This document shows, one piece after another, positions 48,788 to 56,680 of a stretch of DNA of 64,000 nucleotides. Source of the DNA: Clostridiales bacterium (GTDB lineage: Bacteria; Bacillota; Clostridia; Oscillospirales; Oscillospiraceae); assembly GCA_003150355.1 (NCBI GenBank), contig QAMJ01000020.1:1-64000 (forward strand), given 5' to 3'. The position numbers and the translations under genes are program-made. Every line of letters starts with the position of its first letter. Within the stretch, counting starts at the first letter, position 1. The notes under the pieces were generated by a model. It was given only the letters and a program-made list of their open reading frames with translations, was not told the DNA's origin and ran no database searches.

Positions 48788-49978
48788 CTATATTTCAGAT
48801 TCTTTGGGAAACAGACTGTCGATGCTCTTTTTGCGCAGAAGCGTATACTCCTCGCCGCGCTTGAGATAGATATTGGGCGCGGCATTTATGAAGCTGCTGT
48901 TATGCGTCGACATATAAGCGCCGCAGCAGTGGAACAGAAATTTGCTGTCATGCTGCGCAAGGTTTTTCATATCGCGCGGATAGAAGCGGTCAAGCTCCAT
49001 GCAGGTGCTGCCGCCGATTATCTGCTCCACTGTGCTCTCCACGCCGGGGTTTATCATCGTAAACGGTGTTGGGTGCGGGTTCATAAAAGGGTTGATGTGG
49101 ACGACGCTGCCGTCCACGGTCACGATCCGGTGTCCCCTGACCTCGCGGATGTTGAGGACGCTCGTGAGATAATCCATCGACGTTGCGAGGATAGCCGCGC
49201 CCGGCTCGAGGATGAGCGCGGTTTTCTCGGGAGAGTAAAACTCACGCAGGGTGCCGCACACGGTCTCGGCATACTCGGCATACGTGGGCTTTCCGGGGAA
49301 GAAGCTCCCGCCGAAGAAGCCGCCGCCGATGTCAACATACCGGAGCGCGTCAAGCCCAAACTCCCGGCCTATCTGCACCGCCGTCCCGGCGATGCTGCGG
49401 TAGATCGCGAGGCTTCTTGTTTTGCTGCTCTGGTGCAGGTGCAGCCCGGCAAGCTCGATGCCGCTTTCGCGCAGCATGGCGAGGGCCTTTTCAAAGTCCC
49501 CGTTTTCAAGGCAGATGCCGAAGCGGCCGGGGATGCCGGTGCAGGTGGCCTCACCGGGGCAGTCGCGCTCAATGTCATAGTTCACGCGCAAGCCGACGGC
49601 GGGCTTATGCTCGCTGTCACGAAACGCCGCGCAGACACGTTCGACCTCTTCAAGATTATCGAGGTTCACTATGCTCCCGGCAGCACAGGCGGAAACGACG
49701 GTGTCCCGCTTCTGCGGGCCGTTATAGATGATGTTATCCTCACGGCAGCCGCAGCGCAGCGCAAAGGCGTACTCATCCGGGGAGACGACCTCGGCATAAA
49801 AGCCGTGCGCAAGCGCGGCCTTGAGCATATAGGGGAAGTTGTTGGTTTTCACAGAATAACCGAAGAGCACGCGCCCGTTCCAGCGGCTCTCAAACTCCGC
49901 CCTGAAGCGCGTGATGTTCTGCGTGTACTCTTCGTCATTGATTATATAGCAGGGGGTGACAAGCCCGTCGAATCTCAT
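48788..49978 (-). CDS. PLP-dependent fold-III amino-acid decarboxylase (LysA/ODC/BtrK-like)
   Basis: 396 residues, alanine-racemase-type barrel plus C-terminal beta domain. PLP lysine in FGYSVKTNN (Lys44), HLHQSS (residues 180-185), the phosphate-binding glycines in VDIGGGFFGG, LEPGAAI, catalytic cysteine in GSTCMELD (Cys326) and GAYMSTHN near Tyr355. These fit DAP/ornithine/arginine-type decarboxylases. It overlaps the ATP-grasp gene by 4 bases. The sequence does not look like lysine-pathway LysA, and its position argues for a dedicated role in this operon. Substrate unknown. Confidence 0.9.
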   Translation of the reverse strand: MRFDGLVTPCYIINDEEYTQNITRFRAEFESRWNGRVLFGYSVKTNNFPYMLKAALAHGFYAEVVSPDEYAFALRCGCREDNIIYNGPQKRDTVVSACAAGSIVNLDNLEEVERVCAAFRDSEHKPAVGLRVNYDIERDCPGEATCTGIPGRFGICLENGDFEKALAMLRESGIELAGLHLHQSSKTRSLAIYRSIAGTAVQIGREFGLDALRYVDIGGGFFGGSFFPGKPTYAEYAETVCGTLREFYSPEKTALILEPGAAILATSMDYLTSVLNIREVRGHRIVTVDGSVVHINPFMNPHPTPFTMINPGVESTVEQIIGGSTCMELDRFYPRDMKNLAQHDSKFLFHCCGAYMSTHNSSFINAAPNIYLKRGEEYTLLRKKSIDSLFPKESEI

Positions 49979-51198
49979 TGGCAGACCTCCACGCGGAGAC
50001 TTTCTCTGAAAGCCTTGACCGCGGCCTGAAGCTCATCGTTCGACGCGGCTTGGAAGATAGCCTGACCGATCCTGTCCGTACCGTTGCGGAAAGCGTCGAT
50101 GTCATCGCCCGGGGCGAAGCTCACTTCGACCTTGCCCACGCCGGGGACAACGGCGTTTTCATTCACGTATTCGCGCCCGGCGAAGCGATAGCGTATCTCA
50201 CGGAGAATGCCGGAGCGCTCGGTGTACAGAAGCTGCGAGGCCGTCGGTGTGCCGTGCGTCAGGTCAAAGGGCGCTATCGGGCGGCCAAGGGCGGCGTCAA
50301 TGATGCAGGAGTAATAGTCGCGCCCGGTATAGCCGCTGATGACCTCGGGGATGCCGGTCGCTCCGCAGCGCCCGGCGGCTTCGATTATACTGACGCTCTC
50401 ATCCGGGAGGATCATCGCGTCGATATTTATCGCGCAGTTATCCATACCGGTGGCGCGGATTATCTTTTCGGTCTCATGCAGCATATTTTCATGCAGGCGC
50501 GGGGAGACCTCCATCGGGCAGAAGTGGCCGATGGGGATGCCGGTGTGACCGGAATGATAGACATATTTTTCATGGGGCAGCATCAGCAGGAGTCTGCCAT
50601 TCTGCACCAAGGCGTCGATGCCGACCTCCCTGCCGTCAACAAAGCGCTCGACGACCATGTGATCTGCGTCCGTCGCGGCGAGGGCGTAATCATATGCCTC
50701 ACGCATACGGGAGAGATCGGTTATTTTGGTTATCCCTCTGCTGCCGGATTTGTCGACGATCTTGAGCATGACCGGCAGGCCGAGAGCCTCGGCCGCAGCG
50801 ACGGCTTCTTCATAGCTCTCCACCCGGCGGAACTCCGCCGTTGTCACGCCGCCGTTTACGAAGGCTTCCTTCATAAGCGCCTTGTCGGTGAGCACGCGCG
50901 CGGCCTGTTCGCTTATGCCGCACAGACCGAGCTCGCGGCAGACATACCCGATGGAGGAGACGGCGACGTCGGTACCGGTCGTGGTCACGGCGGCGACGCG
51001 CTCGGAGCGGGCAATATCGAGCACCGCGTCCTTATCGGTGGTGTTCGCATAATAGACCTTATCGGCGGCGGCAAAGCCCGGATAGTTGCCGGGGATGCTC
51101 GTGATCACCGCGCGCAGCCCCAGTTCCTGAGCCTTCTTTATCAGCGGGACCTGATAGATCCCGGCGCCGAGTATCAAAATCGAATCCTTGTTATCCAT
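49975..51198 (-). CDS. ATP-grasp carboxylate-amine ligase
   Basis: 407 residues. N-terminal Rossmann-like pre-ATP domain (ILILGAGIYQVPLIKKA), ATP-grasp region (ALGLPVMLKIVDKSGSRGI, HMVVERFVDGREVGIDALV) and metal-binding segment (CAINIDAMI, then IEAAGRCGATGIPEVISG). Such enzymes join a carboxylate to an amine or thiol through an acyl phosphate. Overlap with the decarboxylase suggests sequential steps, as in the BtrJ-BtrK pair of butirosin synthesis, although no carrier protein gene is present here. Confidence 0.88.
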   Translation of the reverse strand: MDNKDSILILGAGIYQVPLIKKAQELGLRAVITSIPGNYPGFAAADKVYYANTTDKDAVLDIARSERVAAVTTTGTDVAVSSIGYVCRELGLCGISEQAARVLTDKALMKEAFVNGGVTTAEFRRVESYEEAVAAAEALGLPVMLKIVDKSGSRGITKITDLSRMREAYDYALAATDADHMVVERFVDGREVGIDALVQNGRLLLMLPHEKYVYHSGHTGIPIGHFCPMEVSPRLHENMLHETEKIIRATGMDNCAINIDAMILPDESVSIIEAAGRCGATGIPEVISGYTGRDYYSCIIDAALGRPIAPFDLTHGTPTASQLLYTERSGILREIRYRFAGREYVNENAVVPGVGKVEVSFAPGDDIDAFRNGTDRIGQAIFQAASNDELQAAVKAFRESLRVEVCQ

Positions 51199-51213
51199 GC
51201 GTGCTCTCCGGTT

Positions 51214-52155
51214 TTATTTGCCGTCCCCGCGGCGTATCACGCTGCGCTCCACATACTGGGGAGCGGCGTTGATGCACATATAGATGCGCCCGATATACTC
51301 GCCGGCGAGACCGAGAACCAGCAGGATCACGCCGCCGAGGATAAGCTGGAGAGCCATAGTGGAGCTCCAGCCCATGGGGATATCGCTGTAAATGAAGTGC
51401 TTGATTATAATAACGATGGTATAGATAAATCCGGCGAACGCAGTGAGCGCGCCGAATATGCTTGCCAGTCTCAGGGGCTTGACGGAAAAGGCCGTGAAGC
51501 CGTCCATCCACAGCGCGAAGAGTTTGCCGAGCGTATAGCCTGAGGAACCCTCCATGCGCGCGCGGTGCTGCACGGGGACAGTGCGGATCCTGCGCGTGCA
51601 GCGCAGGATGAGCCCATCCAGATACGGGAAGCAGTTTTTATACTTGAGCATCTCATCGACGATGAAGCGCTTTATTGCAAAATAGCTCGTCATGCTCAGG
51701 TCACGGGGCTTGCCGAGCATGATCTCGGTCATGCGGTTATTGAGCTTCGTGCCGAAATTGCGGAAGGCTGAGTGCTGCTTGTGCTCATAAGAGGCCATGG
51801 CGACGTCGCAGTCGTCCTGCTCGAGGCGCGCGAGGAGCTTGCCGACCTCGTTTGCCGGAGTCTGGCCGTCGTCATCAAGGCAGACGACAAAGTCCCCCGC
51901 GCTGTGGCTTATGCCCGACATGAGCGCTGCGTGCTGGCCGAAGTTCTTTGCAAGGTCGACGGCGGTGATGCGTCTGTCGGAGAGCGCGAGCGCGGAGATG
52001 ACCTCAAGGGTATTATCCGGGGAGCAGTCGTTGACCAGAATTATCTCATAATCATACTCCGGGAGCGTGGGCATAGTATCGCGGATCTCGTCCACGACAA
52101 CGCCTATCGTGTTCGCGGAGCGGTAGCAGGGGATCACGAAAGATACCTTTTTCAT
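51214..52155 (-). CDS. Polyprenyl-phosphate glycosyltransferase, GT2 (ArnC/GtrB-like), paralogue 2
   Basis: 313 residues, same architecture as the 47147 paralogue: VSFVIPCYRSANTI, VDLAKNFGQHAALMSG, CLDDDGQTP, and two C-terminal helices ending GLAGEYIGRIYMCINAAPQYV. The two differ most between residues 105 and 215, where acceptor or sugar specificity is likely set. Overlaps the GNAT gene by 4 bases. Confidence 0.92.
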   Translation of the reverse strand: MKKVSFVIPCYRSANTIGVVVDEIRDTMPTLPEYDYEIILVNDCSPDNTLEVISALALSDRRITAVDLAKNFGQHAALMSGISHSAGDFVVCLDDDGQTPANEVGKLLARLEQDDCDVAMASYEHKQHSAFRNFGTKLNNRMTEIMLGKPRDLSMTSYFAIKRFIVDEMLKYKNCFPYLDGLILRCTRRIRTVPVQHRARMEGSSGYTLGKLFALWMDGFTAFSVKPLRLASIFGALTAFAGFIYTIVIIIKHFIYSDIPMGWSSTMALQLILGGVILLVLGLAGEYIGRIYMCINAAPQYVERSVIRRGDGK

Positions 52156-52706
52156 TTGCCGCTCCTTTCCGAGAGTATGGACATGAACACAACGTCGCGG
52201 AACTCTCCGTCCAGCTTGACCATGTCGCGGAATACGCCCTCGGTCGCAAAGCCGGCTTTTTCATAGCTGCGGCGGGCGACGTCGTTTCCGCCGATGACGC
52301 GCAGGCTGATCCTGTGCAGGCGCAGAGTATTGAGCCCAAATTCAACGAACATACGGGCTGTGGCCGTGCCGATGCCGCGGTGACGGGCGCTGGCCTCACC
52401 GATGAAAATACCGTATTCCGCGCTCTCGTTTGCCGGGTCTATATCCCGGAAATACACGCTGCCGACGCTCTTGCCGTCAGCGTTATCGACAATGATATAC
52501 TGGACGACCTTTCCCGTCTCAACCTTTGTGTGCAGCCAATTGCGGTGCATCTCCGGCGTGAACGGCTCACGGAAAATGAAGAACTGCTGCACGGCGGGAT
52601 CGTTGCGCCAGCGGACAATGAGATCGGTATCGGCGTCGGTTATGGGGCGGAGCGTGACCTTATCGCCGGTGATGACCGGCAGGTCGCAGGGCTTGAATGA
52701 GATCAT
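52152..52706 (-). CDS. GNAT acetyltransferase, probably sugar-amine N-acetyltransferase
   Basis: 184 residues of the RimJ/RimL-like GNAT branch: VTLRPITDADTDLIVRWRNDP, EYGIFIGEASARHRGIGTATARMFVEF (motif A), LHRISLRVIGGNDVARRSYEKAGF (motif B). The W-R-N-D-P...F start and this branch are shared by nucleotide-sugar N-acetyltransferases such as PseH and SpsD. Placed 3 bases after the WecE-like aminotransferase, it most likely acetylates the 4-amino group made by that enzyme. Confidence 0.85.
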   Translation of the reverse strand: MISFKPCDLPVITGDKVTLRPITDADTDLIVRWRNDPAVQQFFIFREPFTPEMHRNWLHTKVETGKVVQYIIVDNADGKSVGSVYFRDIDPANESAEYGIFIGEASARHRGIGTATARMFVEFGLNTLRLHRISLRVIGGNDVARRSYEKAGFATEGVFRDMVKLDGEFRDVVFMSILSERSGK

Positions 52707-52709
52707 GGC

Positions 52710-53840
52710 TCACTCACCGAAAAACTCTTTGACAGCTGCGATGACGCGGCCGCGGTCCTCGGCGGTCAGGCCGTAGTACATCGGCAGACGCAGGAGCCTG
52801 TCTGACTCGGCGGTGGTGTACCTGTCCTCGCCGTCAAAGCGGCCGAAGCGCTCACCGGCAGGAGCGGAGTGCAGAGGAACATAGTGGAACACCGCAAGGA
52901 TATCACGCTCCTTCAGGAAGCTTATGAGCGCGGTGCGCTCGGCGAGATCCTTACATTTGATATAATACATGTGCGCATTGTGTACGCAGCCGTCGGGGAT
53001 CGCAGGCAGACCGAGCTTACCGGCGGACTCAAGGGGCTTGAAGGCCGCATCATACTCATGCCAGCTGTGCAGACGGTCGTTATTGATCTCATCCGCCATT
53101 TCGAGCTGCGCCCAGAGATAGGCCGCGTTCAGCTCGCTCGGCAGATAGCTGTCGCCGAAATCGACCCAGGTGTACTTATCGACTTGGCCGCGGAAGAACT
53201 TAGCGCGGTTGGTGCCTTTCTCGCGCAGTATCTCGGCCTGCTCGATATAATCGGGGTTGTTTATGACGATGGCGCCGCCCTCACCCATGGAGTAGTTCTT
53301 AGTCTCATGGAAAGAGTAGCAGCCGAGGTCGCCGATCGTGCCGAGGGCCCTGCCCTTGTAGCTTGCCATGACGCCCTGGGCCGCGTCCTCAACGACAAGC
53401 AGTTTATGGCGGCGGGCAATGTCCATGATCGTGTCCATCTCACAGGCAACGCCGGCATAGTGCATGACGCAGATGACCTTGGTCTTATCGGTGATGGCAC
53501 GCTCGATAAGCGTCTCGTCGATGTTCATCGTGTCCGGGCGGATGTCGACAAACACGAGCTTTGCCCCGGCGAGGACGAAGGAGTTTGCGGTGCTGGAGAA
53601 AGTGAAGCTCGGGAGGATGACCTCATCCCCCGGCTCAAGGCCGCACAGGAGCGCCGCCATGTCAAGGGCGGTGCTGCCGCTGGTGGTGAGGAGCACTTTC
53701 TTCGCGCCAAAGCGCTGCTCGAGCCATGCGTTGCACTTTTTGGTAAAGCTGCCGTCGCCGCAGATCTTGTGCGAGGCGATGGCCTGCTCGATATATTTCA
53801 TTTCGTTCCCGGTGCAGGGAGGCACGTTGAAGTTTATCAT
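52710..53840 (-). CDS. wecE: dTDP-4-amino-4,6-dideoxygalactose transaminase (WecE/RffA-like)
   Basis: DegT/DnrJ/EryC1-family PLP enzyme. 376 residues; long blocks match what I recall of E. coli WecE, including FVDIRPDTMNIDETLIE, HYAGVACEMDTIM, EDAAQGVM and IPDGCVHNAHM, with the PLP lysine in FHETKNYS (Lys181). WecE converts dTDP-4-keto-6-deoxyglucose to dTDP-4-amino-4,6-dideoxygalactose. rmlA and rmlB, needed for the substrate, are not in the window. AAGGAGG lies 7 bases before ATG and abuts an 18-bp palindrome. First gene of the eight-gene operon. Confidence 0.9.
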   Translation of the reverse strand: MINFNVPPCTGNEMKYIEQAIASHKICGDGSFTKKCNAWLEQRFGAKKVLLTTSGSTALDMAALLCGLEPGDEVILPSFTFSSTANSFVLAGAKLVFVDIRPDTMNIDETLIERAITDKTKVICVMHYAGVACEMDTIMDIARRHKLLVVEDAAQGVMASYKGRALGTIGDLGCYSFHETKNYSMGEGGAIVINNPDYIEQAEILREKGTNRAKFFRGQVDKYTWVDFGDSYLPSELNAAYLWAQLEMADEINNDRLHSWHEYDAAFKPLESAGKLGLPAIPDGCVHNAHMYYIKCKDLAERTALISFLKERDILAVFHYVPLHSAPAGERFGRFDGEDRYTTAESDRLLRLPMYYGLTAEDRGRVIAAVKEFFGE

Positions 53841-53853
53841 ATTTTTTCCTCCT

Positions 53854-53871
53854 TACCATCAATTGATGGTA
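53854..53871. repeat. 18-bp palindrome at the wecE ribosome-binding site (element-B terminus-like)
   Basis: TACCATCAATTGATGGTA is a perfect palindrome. Its left half plus centre equals the first 11 bases of element B copy 1. It directly borders the AAGGAGG of wecE and lies within the transcribed leader. It could be a fossil of two fused element-B ends, an operator, or an RNA hairpin limiting ribosome access. Confidence 0.6.
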
Positions 53872-53910
53872 GCGTGAATTGGGCGAACTGTTCCAAGTTA
53901 ATTACAGTAC

Positions 53911-53939
53911 ATTATATCAATATACGCCGAAGAATACAA
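53911..53939 (-). promoter_or_regulatory. Promoter of the WecE-Arn-like operon
   Basis: On the minus strand, -35 TTGTAT (53934-53939), 17-base spacer, -10 TATAAT (53911-53916), about 70 bases upstream of the first start codon. Divergent from the lacI-type gene. Confidence 0.75.
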
Positions 53940-54102
53940 GGAAAGAATTCAGCCATCTTGCCTGATATGACGCACGGCGGCGTAGATTGTTTCAGCGCGG
54001 CGGAAAAATATGCCATTTGTACCGCTAAAATACGGCTTTTGTGGAAAGTGCTGCAAAATGAGATGAAAATTCTGTACAGTATCACGTCGTTAAGATGCTT
54101 GG

Positions 54103-54138
54103 AAACCGGTTGACAAAACGAAAACCTGATGCTAAACT
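54103..54138 (+). promoter_or_regulatory. Promoter and putative operator of the LacI-type regulator
   Basis: -35 TTGACA (54110-54115), 17-base spacer, -10 TAAACT (54133-54138). The palindromic AAACCGGTT (54103-54111) overlaps the -35, which fits autorepression. Similar AACCGGTT sequences recur at 60141 and 62335. Confidence 0.65.
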
Positions 54139-54169
54139 TATTACAGAATTGTTAATTTAGTGGTAAACA

Positions 54170-55210
54170 ATGGACGCTCAATCAGAAAAGAAAGTTACTA
54201 TAAATCAGGTCGCAAGCTACTGCGGAGTTTCTAAGACGACGATCTCACGCTTCCTCAACGGCAAGTATGAGAACATGTCGGCGGAGACCAAGGAAAAGAT
54301 ATCCGCAGCGGTCAAGGCGCTCAACTATCACCCTGACCGTTCGGCGCAGCGGCTCAAAGCCAGCAGGACGATGCTTATCGGCTGCGTCATAGGCGACATC
54401 AGCAGCCCGTTTTCGGCGCTCCTGCTCAAGGGCATAACCTCCGTGTGCGAGGAATCGGGCTATCAGGTGCTGTTTGCAGACAGCCGCGAAAGCGCACGCC
54501 GCGAGAAGAGGGCTCTTCGGGGCTTCCTCGATAACCGGGTGGACGGACTCATCGTCAACACCTGCGGCAGCAATGACGAATACCTGCTTGAGCTTCAGGA
54601 ACGCGGCATCCCGCTGGTGCTCGCGGACAGACCGCTGATGGAGCCGGGGCTTATCGACACGGTGTGCAGCCGCAATCAGGAAAACGCGGCAGAGTGTACG
54701 CGCCTGCTCCTCTCACAGGGTTATGAGCATGTTGCTTTCTTTTCGGAGACGATAGCCAAGATTGCTCCGAGAGAGCTCAGATGCAAGGGCTATGCCGATA
54801 CCGTCACAGAAAGCGGAGCGGCACCGGAGATATACGAGATAAACTGTGAGCTTCCCAACAGCTGTGTTGACAGCCTGCGCGATTTCCTCGGGAAGCACAA
54901 TGGCGAGCGCATAGCGGTGCTTTCCGCCAATGGCACGACTACCCAGCGCATCCTTACGGCGATGAAGTTCTTAGGCATCAAGGCGGGCGCAGAGCTTGGC
55001 CTGTGTACATTTGACGATTGGGATTGGCTGCAGATCGCGGACCCCGGAATAACCGCGGTGGCGCTCAGCACGGGCGAGATCGGAGCAAGAGCGGCAAGGC
55101 TTCTGCTCGACAGGATAAACGGCAGCGCAGCCGAGACCCCCGCAGAGGAAATAGTCCCGTCTTCTATTATTATAAGAGAATCCACCACCGCAGGCGCGGC
55201 GAAAAAATAA
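54170..55210 (+). CDS. LacI-family transcriptional regulator (KdgR-like)
   Basis: 346 residues: N-terminal helix-turn-helix and hinge (TINQVASYCGVSKTTISRFLNG, YHPDRSAQRLKASRT) and a periplasmic-binding-protein-like effector domain (about 65-335). It precedes the hexuronate/KDG cluster on the same strand, so KDG or a related keto-sugar acid is the likely inducer, as for KdgR regulators of the LacI family. Weak ribosome-binding site. Confidence 0.88.
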   Translation: MDAQSEKKVTINQVASYCGVSKTTISRFLNGKYENMSAETKEKISAAVKALNYHPDRSAQRLKASRTMLIGCVIGDISSPFSALLLKGITSVCEESGYQVLFADSRESARREKRALRGFLDNRVDGLIVNTCGSNDEYLLELQERGIPLVLADRPLMEPGLIDTVCSRNQENAAECTRLLLSQGYEHVAFFSETIAKIAPRELRCKGYADTVTESGAAPEIYEINCELPNSCVDSLRDFLGKHNGERIAVLSANGTTTQRILTAMKFLGIKAGAELGLCTFDDWDWLQIADPGITAVALSTGEIGARAARLLLDRINGSAAETPAEEIVPSSIIIRESTTAGAAKK

Positions 55211-55230
55211 AAAGTAAATCAGAGAATTCC

Positions 55231-55267
55231 GAAACGGCCGGCCGTTTCCACATCATTCCATGATGTG
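55231..55267. promoter_or_regulatory. Two adjacent palindromes after the lacI-type gene
   Basis: GAAACGGCCGGCCGTTTC (55231-55248) is a perfect 18-bp palindrome and is followed at once by CACATCATTCCATGATGTG (55249-55267). Neither has a T-tract. The first could be an operator, the pair could be a processing or attenuation signal. The rest of the gap to dctP (55268-55500) holds AAACCGATTT (55331) and GAAACCGTTA (55343), possible degenerate operators. Confidence 0.45.
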
Positions 55268-55500
55268 ACGGTATTTGACAGATAAAAAATGATTCCTCGC
55301 TTATGGGGAATTATTTTAGGCCAAGTTGATAAACCGATTTACGAAACCGTTATCTTGACGAAACGGATATGTTTTTGCCAAACTTTGTCGGAAACTTTGT
55401 CGGAGTTAACGGAATCTTAACACCGCCCGCATGCAAAACTTTATTTGTGTTACCGGCAGAGCGATCTGCCTGTATATAAATTCATTATGGAGGAAAAATA

Positions 55501-56583
55501 ATGAAAAACGTCAAATCTGTTCTCGCAATGCTCCTCGCACTGTGCATGGTATTCGCACTGTGCGCATGCGGCCAGTCCGCAAGCACCACGGCTCCCGCAG
55601 CCACCGAAGCTCCCGCAGCTGATGCAGCAGCTCCTGCTGACACCGCAGCAGCAACCGACGGCGCAAAGGTCGGCCAGACCGTTCTGAAGTGCGCATTCAA
55701 CCAGACCATCGAGAATCCTGAAGCAAAGACCCTTCAGAAGCTCAGCGACGATCTGTATGACGCCACCGAAGGCCGTTACTCCATCGAAGTTTATCCCGAT
55801 GCTCAGCTCGGTGACCAGCAGCAGACCCTCGAGCAGTGCACCATGGACGCTCTCGACATGACCCTCGTTGCAAACTCCATCATCGAGACCTACGTTCCTG
55901 ACTTCGCTATCCTCGGCACTCCGTACGTTTACGACAGCATCGAGCATCAGCAGAAGGTTTTCGAGTCCGGCAAGCTGGACGACCTGTTCGCCACCACTCG
56001 TGACCACGGCTTCGTCGTTCTCTCCGCTTACTCCCTCGGCGCTCGTAACCTCTACACCCGTGACAAGGCTGTCACCACTCCCGAAGAGCTTGCTGGTATG
56101 AAGATCCGCGTTATGGGTTCTGACACCTGCATCGCTATGATGAACGCTATGGGCGGCGTCGGTGTTGCAATGGCACAGGGCGACGTTTACTCCGCAATCC
56201 AGACCGGTACCCTCGACGGTGCTGAGAACAACATCATCACCTACGTTGACCTCGTTCAGTACGAAGTTGCTCCTTACTACAACAGAACCGGCCACCTCAT
56301 GATCCCCGATGAGCTGTGCATCAACGCAAAGGTCTTCGACTCCATGTCCGCTGAGGATCAGGAAGCCCTCAAGAAGTGCGCATCCGAGTCTATTGATTAC
56401 ATGTTCAACCTCTGCGCAGAGCTCCGCTCCGACTACGAGGCAAAGGCAGCTGAGAAGGGCGTTATCTTCTCCGACGCTGATGTCCCCGCTTTCCAGGCTC
56501 TCTGCCAGGATCTGATCAATGACGTTGCTAACCGCACCGACATGACCAAGGCTGTTTACGAAGCGATCGTTTCCGAGCGCTAA
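55501..56583 (+). CDS. TRAP transporter substrate-binding lipoprotein (DctP family)
   Basis: 360 residues. Lipoprotein signal ending in LCAC (Cys23), then a low-complexity Ala/Pro/Thr linker (about 27-55) and the DctP fold, with the conserved GMKIRVMGSD segment (substrate carboxylate-binding arginine) and VYSAIQTGTLDGAENN. Likely binds a hexuronate or KDG-type acid, judged from neighbours. GGAGG ribosome-binding site. Strong codon bias suggests high expression. Confidence 0.93.
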   Translation: MKNVKSVLAMLLALCMVFALCACGQSASTTAPAATEAPAADAAAPADTAAATDGAKVGQTVLKCAFNQTIENPEAKTLQKLSDDLYDATEGRYSIEVYPDAQLGDQQQTLEQCTMDALDMTLVANSIIETYVPDFAILGTPYVYDSIEHQQKVFESGKLDDLFATTRDHGFVVLSAYSLGARNLYTRDKAVTTPEELAGMKIRVMGSDTCIAMMNAMGGVGVAMAQGDVYSAIQTGTLDGAENNIITYVDLVQYEVAPYYNRTGHLMIPDELCINAKVFDSMSAEDQEALKKCASESIDYMFNLCAELRSDYEAKAAEKGVIFSDADVPAFQALCQDLINDVANRTDMTKAVYEAIVSER

Positions 56584-56624
56584 TCGGTTAAATAACTACT
56601 ATTAATATTTAGTTCCCGCGTTAT

Positions 56625-56656
56625 AACGGCCCGCAGCACGCCTGTGGGCCGTTTTT
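56625..56656 (+). terminator. Partial terminator between dctP and dctQ
   Basis: AACGGCCC-CAG pairs with CTG-GGGCCGTT, followed by TTTTT. Such a hairpin usually reduces transcription into the permease genes so that binding protein is in excess. Confidence 0.75.
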
Positions 56657-56680
56657 AAAAAGTCAGAAGGAGGCCACTCC

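Noticed and set aside
48308..50029. 573-residue open frame on the plus strand
   Set aside because: Antisense shadow of the SMR and decarboxylase genes, whose families and motifs are clear on the minus strand.
49978..51543. 521-residue open frame on the plus strand
   Set aside because: Antisense to the ATP-grasp and GT2 genes; no start signal and no domain.
47147..53840. Teichoic-acid glycosylation (CsbB-YfhO type) three-component system
   Set aside because: GT2 and flippase-like genes fit, but there is no YfhO-like GT-C gene in the cluster and the WecE, GNAT, ligase and decarboxylase genes point to an amino-sugar product.
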